Shown here in pieces: positions 1-7,782 of a stretch of 41,587 nucleotides of DNA (the first letter of the stretch is position 1; each line of letters begins with the position of its first letter). The notes beneath the pieces were generated by a model that was given only the letters and a program-made list of their open reading frames with translations, did not search any database and was not told where the DNA came from. The position numbers were made by a program, and so were the translations under genes. Source of the DNA: Collinsella aerofaciens (GTDB lineage Bacteria; Actinomycetota; Coriobacteriia; Coriobacteriales; Coriobacteriaceae); contig NZ_JADNGN010000016.1 in the NCBI RefSeq assembly GCF_015553355.1, positions 1-41,587 of the forward strand. The letters run 5' to 3'.

Positions 1-45
1 GAGTACTGCGGGGTCAGCCCGTGGGAGGCCAGGGCGCCGCTGACC
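1..45 (+). rRNA. rrf: 5S ribosomal RNA, 3' part only
   Basis: The first ~45 bases align by eye with the 3' third of bacterial 5S rRNA: AGTACTGCGGGGTC matches the loop E/helix IV strand (E. coli GTAGTGTGGGGTC), then CCCGTGGGAGGCCAGG matches the helix IV/V return, and GCCGCTGACC would be the 3' strand of helix I. AGTACTGC and the closing GCCGC resemble actinobacterial 5S. The 5' two thirds lie outside the window, so pairing of the terminal helix cannot be checked. The exact 3' end is uncertain by a few bases. The gene is followed by a terminator, so it closes an rRNA operon. Confidence 0.8.
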
Positions 46-82
46 GGTGGACGGCACCGAGCCGTACGCTTGAACTGCGGAA

Positions 83-114
83 GGGGGAGGCCTCGCGGCC
101 CCCCCCCTTTTTTG
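83..114 (+). terminator. Rho-independent terminator of the rRNA operon
   Basis: GGGGGAGGCC (83-92), loop TCGC, then GGCC followed by a run of C, then TTTTTT at 108-113. The GC-rich stem plus T tract is a classic intrinsic terminator placed just after the 5S rRNA end. Confidence 0.85.
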
Positions 115-181
115 CGTTTTATAGAGAGCTGTAATACAAGAACTCGCCTTCTTTTAGCTTGTCTTACTGTTTGGCTGTATT

Positions 182-212
182 TTGAGTCCTTCTTTTGTAT
201 TTGCGCGATAAT
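182..212 (+). promoter_or_regulatory. Possible promoter for coaE
   Basis: The A/T-rich stretch 115-240 between the rRNA terminator and coaE holds GATAAT at 207-212 as a -10 candidate and TTGAGT at 182-187 as a -35 candidate, with a long 19-base spacer. Nothing else is evident in this stretch. Weak, by-eye call. Confidence 0.3.
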
Positions 213-240
213 AACTCCCATTGGCGTTAGGGAGGACTTG

Positions 241-882
241 ATGTTTACCGTTTTTGTCTTGGGCAATATTGCTTCGGGTAAGTCGACTGCCTGCCGCTAT
301 CTCGAATCTCATGGCGCCATGCTTATCGATCTGGACGAGCTTGCCAAATCGCTGTATGTGCCAGGCTCCGATATCGTCAATGCCCTCGCTGAAGAATTTG
401 GCTGGGATATTTTGGACGAGGAGGGTGGCGTTCGCCGTAACATCCTCGCTTCTCGAGCTTTTGTTTCTCCTGATGCGGTCGCGAGGCTCAATAGCATTGT
501 GCACCCCGTTCTCATTGAGCAGCTGTCACTGAGGATTCTTGATCCGGTTTGCTGCACGGTTTCGTCCCCCCGTTATCCCTTTGCGGTTGTCGAGGTTTCT
601 GCCCCGACTGGTTTTGAGGATGCATTTGGCTTGGCTGATGAAATTCTGGTCATCAGCGCCCCTTTAGCAGTTCGTCGCGAGCGTGCCATTCAGCGTGGCA
701 TGGAGCCATCTGATTTCGATGCCCGTTCTGCTTGCCAGCCCGATGAGTCTGCGCTGTGCAATCTCGCTACAACGGTGATTGATAATACCGCAGGCGATAA
801 TTCGCTCTTTGAGCAGCTTGACTCATGGCTTGCATGCCATGGGTTTATAGGCACTGCGAATAAGGAGGATGCCGATGCCTAA
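241..882 (+). CDS. coaE: Dephospho-CoA kinase
   Basis: CoaE phosphorylates the 3'-hydroxyl of dephospho-CoA with ATP, the last step of coenzyme A synthesis in the cytoplasm. The 213-residue protein opens with a beta strand and a P-loop, GNIASGKST (residues 8-16). The strand-loop LIDLDELAK that follows corresponds to the family's IDAD segment, and the VHPVL lid motif comes later. Length is normal (about 200). I chose ATG 241 because GGGAGGA lies just upstream and the P-loop then sits at the usual distance from the N-terminus; the same frame stays open upstream to about 70, but this would add an unlikely low-complexity tail. The end overlaps the lytic transglycosylase gene by 8 bases, so the two are probably translationally coupled. 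The C-terminal half is more divergent than the P-loop part. Confidence 0.88.
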   Translation: MFTVFVLGNIASGKSTACRYLESHGAMLIDLDELAKSLYVPGSDIVNALAEEFGWDILDEEGGVRRNILASRAFVSPDAVARLNSIVHPVLIEQLSLRILDPVCCTVSSPRYPFAVVEVSAPTGFEDAFGLADEILVISAPLAVRRERAIQRGMEPSDFDARSACQPDESALCNLATTVIDNTAGDNSLFEQLDSWLACHGFIGTANKEDADA

Positions 883-1456
883 GACACGTTTCTTTGCGTG
901 GTATCGCCTTATACCGCTGGCTGCCGTTTTTGCCTTCGGCCTTATCTCATTCGTTTACTCGTGTGCTCCTGCCGCTTTCTTTAAGCCGCTGTATCCGATT
1001 GACTACGAGGCATATGTAAAGCAATCCAGTATTTCGCATAATCTGGATCCGTATCTGGTGTGCGCTGTCATTAAGTCTGAATCGAATTGGGATCCCAAGG
1101 CCGAATCGAATCAGGGTGCTCAGGGATTGATGCAGCTGATGCCCGTGACTGCTCAGGATATGATCGCCAAGGGCCTTGTCGACGGTGACGAGTATTCGGC
1201 CGACAACCTTAACGATCCGGCTACGAATATCGAGTTTGGCTGTGCGTATCTTTCGTATCTTCTAGCGTATTTTAACGGGTCGACTGACAGTGCCATTGCC
1301 GCCTATAACGCCGGTATGGGCAATGTCGACGGATGGGCGCAGCAGAACACGTCACTCCATAATGCGATTACCTTCCCTGAAACTCAGGCTTATCTGATTC
1401 GTGTCAATAATGCCTGGGTTCGCTACAAGACCCTCTATCCCGATCAGTTCGTATAG
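875..1456 (+). CDS. Membrane-anchored lytic transglycosylase (SLT domain)
   Basis: A predicted cell-wall enzyme that cleaves the MurNAc-GlcNAc bond of peptidoglycan with 1,6-anhydro ring formation. One hydrophobic segment (about residues 11-30) anchors or exports the protein. The SLT/goose-lysozyme-like domain follows: catalytic Glu in IKSESNWDP (Glu69), then GAQGLMQLMP and AAYNAGMG, the three signature blocks of the Slt70/MltE-type family. The cysteine at residue 30, just after the hydrophobic stretch, could be a lipidation site, but the preceding VYS is a poor lipobox. Of two in-frame ATGs (869 and 875), 875 sits 6 bases after AAGGAGG while 869 abuts it, so 875 is preferred (193 aa). The specific cellular role is unknown; neighbours coaE and uvrB give no functional clue. 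Confidence 0.88.
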   Translation: MPKTRFFAWYRLIPLAAVFAFGLISFVYSCAPAAFFKPLYPIDYEAYVKQSSISHNLDPYLVCAVIKSESNWDPKAESNQGAQGLMQLMPVTAQDMIAKGLVDGDEYSADNLNDPATNIEFGCAYLSYLLAYFNGSTDSAIAAYNAGMGNVDGWAQQNTSLHNAITFPETQAYLIRVNNAWVRYKTLYPDQFV

Positions 1457-1507
1457 GACTATGCCTGCCGCCTGCGTATACTGCAGATATATGAGTTAGG
1501 AGTATCC

Positions 1508-3748
1508 ATGGCGGAATTTGAAGTTGAGCGTGTTGGAGGAGAGCTCAAACGTTTTGGCGTTGAGGGCTCTGAGGCGCCATTTAAGGTTGTATCTCCTTAT
1601 GAGCCTGCAGGTTCTCAGCCTAAGGCCATTGAGTCGCTTGTGCAGGGTGTGAGGGACGGAGATCGCTATCAGGTTTTGCTGGGCGTGACTGGTTCGGGCA
1701 AGACCTTCACGATGGCTAAGACTATTGAGGCCCTGGGGAAGCCGACGCTGGTCATGGCTCCCAATAAAACGCTCGCCGCTCAGCTTGCGAGCGAGCTCAA
1801 AGAGTTCTTTCCCAACAACGCTGTGGTCTACTTTGTCTCGTACTACGACTACTATCAGCCCGAGGCGTATGTGCCGCAAAGCGATACATATATCGAGAAA
1901 GACTCCTCGATTAACGAAGAGGTCGAGATGCTGCGCCATCAGGCGACCGCGTCACTGCTCTCTCGACGCGATGTGATCGTTGTCGCATCGGTCTCGTGTA
2001 TCTATGGCATTGGCTCTCCTGAGGACTATGCGGGTCTGGCTCCAAACGTCGACAAGAAGGTGCCGCTCGAGCGCGATGACTTTATCCATGCACTTATCGA
2101 CATTCAATATGATCGCAATGACTATGACCTGGCACGCGGCACGTTCCGCGTGCGCGGCGATGTTGTCGACGTGTATCCGCCTTATGCCGAGCATCCGTTG
2201 CGGTTTGAGTTCTTTGGCGACGAGGTCGAGCTGATTGCCGAGATCGATGAGGTCACCGGAGAGATGCTTCGTGAGTACGAGGCCATCCCCGTATGGCCGG
2301 CATCGCACTACGTGACCGAGAAGCCGAAGGTCAAGGCGGCTCTGAAATCGATCAGCGAAGAGTGCGAGAAGCGCGTGGCGGAGCTCAAGGCGACCGACAA
2401 GTTGCTTGAGGCGCAGCGTCTGCAGCAGCGCACCGATTATGATCTTGAGATGCTCGAGACGATGGGCTTTTGCAACGGCATCGAGAACTACTCGCGTCAT
2501 CTGGACGGTCGCAAGCCGGGTGAGCCGCCGTTTACCCTGATCGATTACTTTCCTAAGGACATGCTCTGTATCATCGACGAGAGCCATGTGACGGTGCCGC
2601 AGATCCGCGGCATGCATGAAGGCGACCGCTCGCGTAAGGTAACGCTGGTGGAACACGGTTTTCGCCTGCCCTCGGCACTCGATAATCGCCCGCTTCGTTT
2701 CGATGAGTTTGAGGCAAGGATACCCCAGTTTATCTATGTTTCGGCCACGCCGGGCGACTACGAGCTGCGGGTGAGCCAAAACGACGTGGAGCAGATTATT
2801 CGTCCGACCGGTCTGCTCGACCCCAAGATCGATGTGCGTCCGGTTCGTGGGCAGATTGACGATCTTGAGGACGAGATTCGCGAGCGCGTTGCCCGCAAGG
2901 AGCGCGTGCTGGTGACCACGCTCACCAAGCGCATGGCCGAGGACCTGACCGACCATCTGCTTGATGCCGGCATTAAGGTCAATTACATGCACTCCGATAC
3001 AGCGACGATGGACCGTGTCGAGATCCTGCGAACGCTGCGCGAGGGCAAGATCGATGTTCTCGTTGGCATCAACCTGCTTCGCGAGGGCCTAGACCTTCCC
3101 GAGGTCTCACTGGTGGCAATTCTCGATGCCGATAAGGAAGGCTTCTTGCGCAACCGCCGTTCGCTGATTCAGACGATTGGCCGCGCGGCCCGTAACGCCG
3201 ATGGCGAAGTCATCATGTATGCGGACGTTGTGACCGATTCGATGAAAGAGGCCATCGAGGAGACGCAGCGCCGTCGCGAGATTCAGATGGCATATAACGA
3301 AGAGCATGGCATTGTGCCCAAGACGGTGCGCAAGGCCATCAACGACATCTCAAGTTTTATTGCCGAGGCCGAAAAAACCGTGGGTTCCAAGGGGCGCTCG
3401 AAGGGCGACTCTCTTGGCCATGGCGCATTCTATACGCCCGATGAGTCGGGCGAGGGTGGCGTGCCGGAAACGGTGGCGTCCGAGCAGACACTTGCGGGGC
3501 AGTTGGAAGAACTGCCGCATGACGAGCTTGTGCGGATCGTCGAAACCATGGAAGAGGATATGCGTAACGCTTCTGCCGCCATGGACTTTGAGGAGGCGGC
3601 GCGCCTGCGCGATGCCGTCGTTCAGATTCGGGCGATGCTCGAGGGTGCGTCTGAGGACGAGACGATTGAGCGCTTACGTTCGCAGGCCCGCAAGGGTTCC
3701 ATGTTCGCATCGGGCAGAAAACGCCAGGGTGCACGGTTTAAGAAATAG
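1508..3748 (+). CDS. uvrB: Excinuclease ABC subunit B
   Basis: UvrB is the damage-verifying helicase-like core of nucleotide excision repair; it is loaded by UvrA and recruits UvrC. Visible motifs: Walker A GVTGSGKT (residues 59-66), the beta-hairpin [13 protein letters not shown] (about 111-123) that clamps DNA strands, DESH Walker B, the helicase VI block QTIGRAARN, and a C-terminal UVR domain ([12 protein letters not shown]) that binds UvrC. The protein has 746 residues, longer than the usual 660-700; the extra length is a linker before the UVR domain and a short basic tail. The start at ATG 1508 has TTAGGAG upstream, and a good -10 like TATACT sits at 1477-1482 without a clear -35. No LexA box was seen here, unlike at uvrA. 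Confidence 0.97.
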   Translation: MAEFEVERVGGELKRFGVEGSEAPFKVVSPYEPAGSQPKAIESLVQGVRDGDRYQVLLGVTGSGKTFTMAKTIEALGKPTLVMAPNKTLAAQLASELKEFFPNNAVVYFVSYYDYYQPEAYVPQSDTYIEKDSSINEEVEMLRHQATASLLSRRDVIVVASVSCIYGIGSPEDYAGLAPNVDKKVPLERDDFIHALIDIQYDRNDYDLARGTFRVRGDVVDVYPPYAEHPLRFEFFGDEVELIAEIDEVTGEMLREYEAIPVWPASHYVTEKPKVKAALKSISEECEKRVAELKATDKLLEAQRLQQRTDYDLEMLETMGFCNGIENYSRHLDGRKPGEPPFTLIDYFPKDMLCIIDESHVTVPQIRGMHEGDRSRKVTLVEHGFRLPSALDNRPLRFDEFEARIPQFIYVSATPGDYELRVSQNDVEQIIRPTGLLDPKIDVRPVRGQIDDLEDEIRERVARKERVLVTTLTKRMAEDLTDHLLDAGIKVNYMHSDTATMDRVEILRTLREGKIDVLVGINLLREGLDLPEVSLVAILDADKEGFLRNRRSLIQTIGRAARNADGEVIMYADVVTDSMKEAIEETQRRREIQMAYNEEHGIVPKTVRKAINDISSFIAEAEKTVGSKGRSKGDSLGHGAFYTPDESGEGGVPETVASEQTLAGQLEELPHDELVRIVETMEEDMRNASAAMDFEEAARLRDAVVQIRAMLEGASEDETIERLRSQARKGSMFASGRKRQGARFKK

Positions 3749-3754
3749 CGAACA

Positions 3755-3796
3755 GGCCCCGAGTTCCCTGTGGAGCTCGGGGCATGCGTCTTTTGC
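3755..3796 (+). terminator. Terminator between convergent uvrB and flavoprotein gene
   Basis: GCCCCGAGTTCC (3756-3767), loop CTGT, GGAGCTCGGGGC (3772-3783): a 12-bp stem with one T-G pair, then TCTTTT at 3789-3794. It lies between two convergent genes and could work in both directions, though the T tract is clear only on the + side. Confidence 0.75.
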
Positions 3797-3813
3797 GCGC
3801 TGGAATTCGTGCG

Positions 3814-5454
3814 TTAGAGGTCTGCGATCAGGGCTTCGGCACAACGGATGCCGTCGGTGGCGGCGCTCATGATGCCGCCGGCATATCCAGCTCCCTCACC
3901 ACAAGGGTAGAGGCCCGGGGTCGACACGGCATGGCACGTTCGGTCTCGGGTGACGGTGACCGGTGAGCTCGAACGAGTCTCCACGCCGGTAAGAACGGCG
4001 TCGGGGCGGTCGTAGCCGCGTAGCTTTTTTCCGAGTAGGGGAAGTCCCAGGCGGAGCGACTCGACGATATGCTGCGGCAGGGCTTCGTCAATTGCCGTCC
4101 AGGTCACACCGAGCGGATAGGTGGGCTTTACCTTTCCGGGCGCCTTGCTGGCACGTCTTGCGAGGAAATCTCCGACGAGCTGTGCCGGTGCGTTCCAGTT
4201 GGAACCGCCCAGGCGATAGGCGGCCGCCTCACAGGCACGCTGGAGCTCGATGCCGGCGAGCGGGTCATCGTTGGGAAGGTCCTCGGGTGTGACGTTAACG
4301 AGCAGGGCGGCATTTGCGTTGCGTCCGTCGCGGGCATTGAGGCTGGCCCCGTTGACGCACAGGTGGCCCTGCTCGGAAGAGGCGGCGACAACCTGCCCGC
4401 CGGGACACATACAAAACGAGAACACGCTGCGGCCGTTGGAAAGATGGGCAACAAGTTTGTAGGGGGCTGCTCCGAGGGCAGGATGTCCCGCCGAGGCTCC
4501 ATATTGGGCTCGGTCGATGTCGCGCTGCGGATGCTCGATGCGAACGCCCATGGCAAAGGTCTTTTGTGCGAGGGCCACGTTGTGGTCCTTAAGGAGCTCA
4601 AAAATATCGCGAGCAGAATGCCCGCAGGCGAGGATGAGGTGCTTTGTCTCGATTGACTCGTAAGCGGCGTCTTGGGACGATTGGACATCAATACCAGTGA
4701 TGGCGCCAGACACGTCGATGCGAATGTCGACGAGCTTCGTTCGATAACGGACGACACCTCCGAGCAGCTCGATGCGCTGGGATATAGCGGTGACAACCGT
4801 GGGAAGGATGTCGGAGCCAATGTGCGGCTTGGCATCCCACAGAATATCGCGGGGCGCACCCGCCTCGACGAAGGTTTCGAGGATAAGGCGATGGGCGGGA
4901 TTTTTTGTTCCCGTATTGAGCTTGCCGTCCGAGAAGGTCCCCGCGCCGCCCAGACCAAACTGGATATTGCTCTCGGGGTCGAGGATGCGCTCCTTTAGAA
5001 AGAGGTCGATCGCCCGCGAGCAGCGAAATGCCGGGTCGCCGCGCTCGATGAGCAAGGGCTTAAGACCTGCTTCGGCGAGCGTAAGCGCAGCGAAAAGGCC
5101 GGCGCATCCGGCGCCGACAACGACAGGGCGTTCTTGAGGTGCGTCGGAGGCGGGGGAGGGGAATGAAGGCTCATCGTCTTCTATCGCGCGTACGCGCGAG
5201 CGGTCACGCTCGGCAACGCTGTCGACCGCTTCTCGCTCGAGGTGGGGACTAGTCAGCTCAACACGAAAGCTCAGGATAAAATGGACGTCTCGTTTTTTGC
5301 GAGCGTCGATTGACTTGCGGTGGAGCTCGATGGACTTGATCTCTGAGTCCTTGCAACGTAGGATGCGCTTGGCGACTCGCTTGCCAACAATGAGACAGGC
5401 ATTTTCATCGCCGGCTTCATCGAGCGACGCGTTGACTTGGGTGATTTCAATCAT
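3814..5454 (-). CDS. FAD-dependent dehydrogenase-like protein (COG2509 type)
   Basis: A predicted cytoplasmic flavoprotein of unknown substrate. The first ~100 residues form a small conserved domain typical of this family (KRVAKRILRCKDSEIKSI and a FRVEL strand). The FAD-binding Rossmann motif follows, VVGAGCAGLFAALTLAEAG, with an acidic ERGD at the end of the second strand, and the C-terminus carries GVETRSSSPV and YPCGEGAGYAGGI, the second FAD-contact block. The start is ATG at 5454 (546 aa), preceded by AAGGAG; the frame is open further upstream but without a ribosome site. It lies downstream of the aminoacetone oxidase-like gene on the same strand, separated by a terminator hairpin. Members are annotated as oxidoreductases with no agreed reaction, so no function is proposed. 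Confidence 0.85.
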   Translation of the reverse strand: MIEITQVNASLDEAGDENACLIVGKRVAKRILRCKDSEIKSIELHRKSIDARKKRDVHFILSFRVELTSPHLEREAVDSVAERDRSRVRAIEDDEPSFPSPASDAPQERPVVVGAGCAGLFAALTLAEAGLKPLLIERGDPAFRCSRAIDLFLKERILDPESNIQFGLGGAGTFSDGKLNTGTKNPAHRLILETFVEAGAPRDILWDAKPHIGSDILPTVVTAISQRIELLGGVVRYRTKLVDIRIDVSGAITGIDVQSSQDAAYESIETKHLILACGHSARDIFELLKDHNVALAQKTFAMGVRIEHPQRDIDRAQYGASAGHPALGAAPYKLVAHLSNGRSVFSFCMCPGGQVVAASSEQGHLCVNGASLNARDGRNANAALLVNVTPEDLPNDDPLAGIELQRACEAAAYRLGGSNWNAPAQLVGDFLARRASKAPGKVKPTYPLGVTWTAIDEALPQHIVESLRLGLPLLGKKLRGYDRPDAVLTGVETRSSSPVTVTRDRTCHAVSTPGLYPCGEGAGYAGGIMSAATDGIRCAEALIADL

Positions 5455-5480
5455 CGAGGTCTCCTTAGAGGCAAGAAAGA

Positions 5481-5504
5481 GGCCGTCCGGTATCCCAGAC
5501 GGCC
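5481..5504 (-). terminator. Terminator after the HI0933-type flavoprotein gene
   Basis: Read on the - strand: GGCCGTCTGG, loop GATA, CCGGACGGCC (10 pairs with one T-G), followed by TCTTTCTT. It separates two tandem - strand flavoprotein genes and should limit read-through from 5535 into 5454. Confidence 0.7.
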
Positions 5505-5534
5505 CGAATGCGTTTTTGATTATAGACTGCGCGG

Positions 5535-6806
5535 CTACAGGCTGCTTGCAGCGCGAATGCCCGAGAGCCAGGCCCACGCAAGGTTAAAGCCTCCGCAATC
5601 GGCGTCGATGTCGAGCGCTTCGCCGCAGACGTAAAGCGGGGCGTCGACAACGCTGCGCGCGCGTAGACTGGGTGTTGAGATGCTCTCGACAGATACGCCA
5701 CCACGCGTGACCTGCGCCGAGCGCTCATCGGTCGTCCCCTCGGCAAACAGCTTAAAGTGCTTGAGGATCGAGACCAGATGGATGACATCGTTGGAGCCTG
5801 GATGGCACTGCTCGAACGCTGTGCAGACGACGCGGGAGAGTTGCGGGGCGAGCATGCCGTCGAGCCAACGGGGATCGCGGGGTGAAAAGCGGCCGAGCAG
5901 TTCAACGCGTCGGTTGAGCGTATCGAGCAGCTCGTCTTTGGAGAGGTCGGGGAAAACGTCGAGCAGGATCGTATCGCCGTGCTGGATACGACGAGAGAGG
6001 TTGAAGACAGCGACGCCCGAGATACCGAAGGTTCGAAACAGCACTTCACCGTCTTCGTGCCAGAGCTCATTATGATTGCGGGCGAGCGTCAAGCAGGCGC
6101 GGACGCGCAGGCCATCCAACGTCTCGAGTGCCGCCCGATCGCCAACGACCGTTGCCGATACGGGGCAGAGGATGGGGCGCAGCGAAGTGAGGGGGAGGCG
6201 AAACGTATCGGCGATACCGGTGGGGTTGCCGCCCGTAGCGATAATTACGGCATGTGCCTGCAGGGCTTCGTTCTTGCGAGGGACATCGGCGAGCGCTTTC
6301 CGAAGCGAGCGGAGCTCCGATTTTCGGCCATCGTGCTTTTTTGCCTTGAGCGCCCGCGCTGGACGGTCTATTTGGAGTGCCCAGCCTTCAGAAGCTTTGT
6401 GCGCTGAGGCAACGTTGGCTCCACAGATTAAGGTGATACCTAGGCGGTCGCAAACGTTGAGAAGCGCGTCGCGCACCGATTCGGCGCGAAGGGAGCGCGG
6501 GTACAGCCGGCCTTCCTCGGAGGTTGTCATGATGCCCAGCGAGGAGAAGAAACCCATAAGCTCTTGTTCGGGCTGGGGGCCCATAACGGATTCGACGAAT
6601 GCGGGGTGGTTATACCGCTGAGGATCAATCGATTCGTTGGAGAGGTTGCAACGGCCGTTACCGGTCGCAAGGAGCTTGAGGCCGCAGGCGACATCGCGCT
6701 CAACGATGCAGACGCTTTTGCCAGCGCGTGCGGCCGTAATGGCGGCGGCGAGGCCTGAAGCCCCGCCGCCGATTACCAAGACGTCATAGAGGGCGCTCGC
6801 GTTCAC
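5535..6806 (-). CDS. NAD(P)/FAD-dependent oxidoreductase, HI0933/aminoacetone oxidase family
   Basis: A cytoplasmic flavoprotein of the HI0933/YhiN family, often named aminoacetone oxidase family protein; the physiological reaction is not established. The 423-residue protein starts with DVLVIGGGASGLAAAI (FAD Rossmann motif). The family hallmark follows, GLKLLATGNGRCNLSN, and it ends with YVCGEALDIDADCGGFNLAWAW, which closes the FAD site. Length is normal. The start codon is GTG at 6804-6806, directly after the TAA of the Mrp ATPase gene (6807-6809), so the two are co-transcribed and probably translationally coupled. An ATG at 6784-6786 is out of frame. There is only a weak ribosome site (GACGAGG), which fits coupling. 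Confidence 0.88.
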   Translation of the reverse strand: MNASALYDVLVIGGGASGLAAAITAARAGKSVCIVERDVACGLKLLATGNGRCNLSNESIDPQRYNHPAFVESVMGPQPEQELMGFFSSLGIMTTSEEGRLYPRSLRAESVRDALLNVCDRLGITLICGANVASAHKASEGWALQIDRPARALKAKKHDGRKSELRSLRKALADVPRKNEALQAHAVIIATGGNPTGIADTFRLPLTSLRPILCPVSATVVGDRAALETLDGLRVRACLTLARNHNELWHEDGEVLFRTFGISGVAVFNLSRRIQHGDTILLDVFPDLSKDELLDTLNRRVELLGRFSPRDPRWLDGMLAPQLSRVVCTAFEQCHPGSNDVIHLVSILKHFKLFAEGTTDERSAQVTRGGVSVESISTPSLRARSVVDAPLYVCGEALDIDADCGGFNLAWAWLSGIRAASSL

Positions 6807-7637
6807 TTAGGCCTCGTCGGTCTCGTGCGGGGTAATAGCCTCGACGGCAGAGACTGCCTTGGGCAACATGCCATCGGGCAGCGCGGTCTCGACCTCGCCC
6901 TTATCGCAGGCCTCGGCGAGTGCCGGATTAATGGGAAGCTGGCCCAAGATGTCGAGGTTATAGCGCTCTGCGACCTCGGGGAGCTTGCTCTTGCCAAAGA
7001 CCCCGATCTTCTTGCCGCAGTCGGGGCACTCAATATAGCTCATGTTCTCGACAATGCCCAGAATGGGGACGTTCATCTTCTCGGCCATGTTGACCGCCTT
7101 GGCGACGATCATCGAGACCAGATCCTGCGGGCTCGTGACGATGACGATGCCGTCGACCGGCAGCGACTGGAAGACGGTGAGCGCGACGTCGCCTGTTCCC
7201 GGAGGCATGTCGACCAGCAGGTAGTCGATGGGGCCCCACGAGGTCTCGCTCCAGAACTGCCTAATGGCGCCTGCGATGACCGGACCGCGCCAAAGGACGG
7301 GGTCGGTCTCGTTTTGGAGCAGCAGGTTGGAGCTCATGACCTTGACGCCGTGCTCGGAGATTTCGGGCAGCATAAGGTTGCCAAGGGCATGGACGTGGCG
7401 TCCACTCATACCGAACATCTTGGGGATAGAGGGACCGGTGATGTCGGCATCGAGGACGCCGACCTTGTGGCCGTGACGGGCAAGCTCGGTGGCGATGGCA
7501 CCGGTGACAAATGACTTGCCGACACCGCCCTTGCCGGAAAGCACGGCGATGACGCGCTTGACCTCGGACAGCGTGTTCTCCTCAAATTGCGACGGCGACG
7601 TTTGTCCGCCGGCGGCCTGTGCGTGTTCGCAACCCAT
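6807..7637 (-). CDS. mrp: Mrp/NBP35 family P-loop ATPase (Fe-S carrier)
   Basis: A predicted cytoplasmic Fe-S cluster carrier or scaffold ATPase of the Mrp/ApbC/NBP35 group. After a short N-terminal tail come the deviant Walker A AVLSGKGGVGKSFVTG, switch I DADITGPSIPKMFG, DYLLVDMPPGTGD, and the CPDC motif (CxxC) late in the protein, which bridges a cluster between subunits in characterised homologues. The start at ATG 7637 (276 aa) follows AAAGGAG; the frame is open further upstream without a ribosome site. A promoter candidate lies at 7693-7722. It is the first gene of a two-gene unit with the HI0933-type flavoprotein; a link between cluster delivery and that protein is only a guess. Confidence 0.9.
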   Translation of the reverse strand: MGCEHAQAAGGQTSPSQFEENTLSEVKRVIAVLSGKGGVGKSFVTGAIATELARHGHKVGVLDADITGPSIPKMFGMSGRHVHALGNLMLPEISEHGVKVMSSNLLLQNETDPVLWRGPVIAGAIRQFWSETSWGPIDYLLVDMPPGTGDVALTVFQSLPVDGIVIVTSPQDLVSMIVAKAVNMAEKMNVPILGIVENMSYIECPDCGKKIGVFGKSKLPEVAERYNLDILGQLPINPALAEACDKGEVETALPDGMLPKAVSAVEAITPHETDEA

Positions 7638-7692
7638 GTATGACTCCTTTGTATATGCTGGGGCCGGGGCCCCGCGATGTGACACGAGCGTC

Positions 7693-7722
7693 ATTGTACC
7701 CTCGTTTGCGAGCGGGAGTCAT
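7693..7722 (-). promoter_or_regulatory. Promoter candidate for mrp
   Basis: On the - strand: ATGACT (-35-like, 7717-7722) and TACAAT (-10, 7693-7698) with an 18-base spacer, about 55 bases upstream of the mrp start. Reasonable sigma-A-type match by eye. Confidence 0.5.
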
Positions 7723-7782
7723 TTGCGATGCGTTTGGGCCGAGCGTGCTTGCAATACGATGGGCCCAAGCGAATGGGCGGGC

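Noticed and set aside
46-82. Possible tRNA after the 5S rRNA
   Set aside because: Too short and no acceptor or anticodon arm pattern; only a terminator follows.
1546-1556. AAACGTTTT motif like the gap palindrome
   Set aside because: Lies inside the uvrB coding region; treated as chance, and noted as a caution for the shared-element idea.
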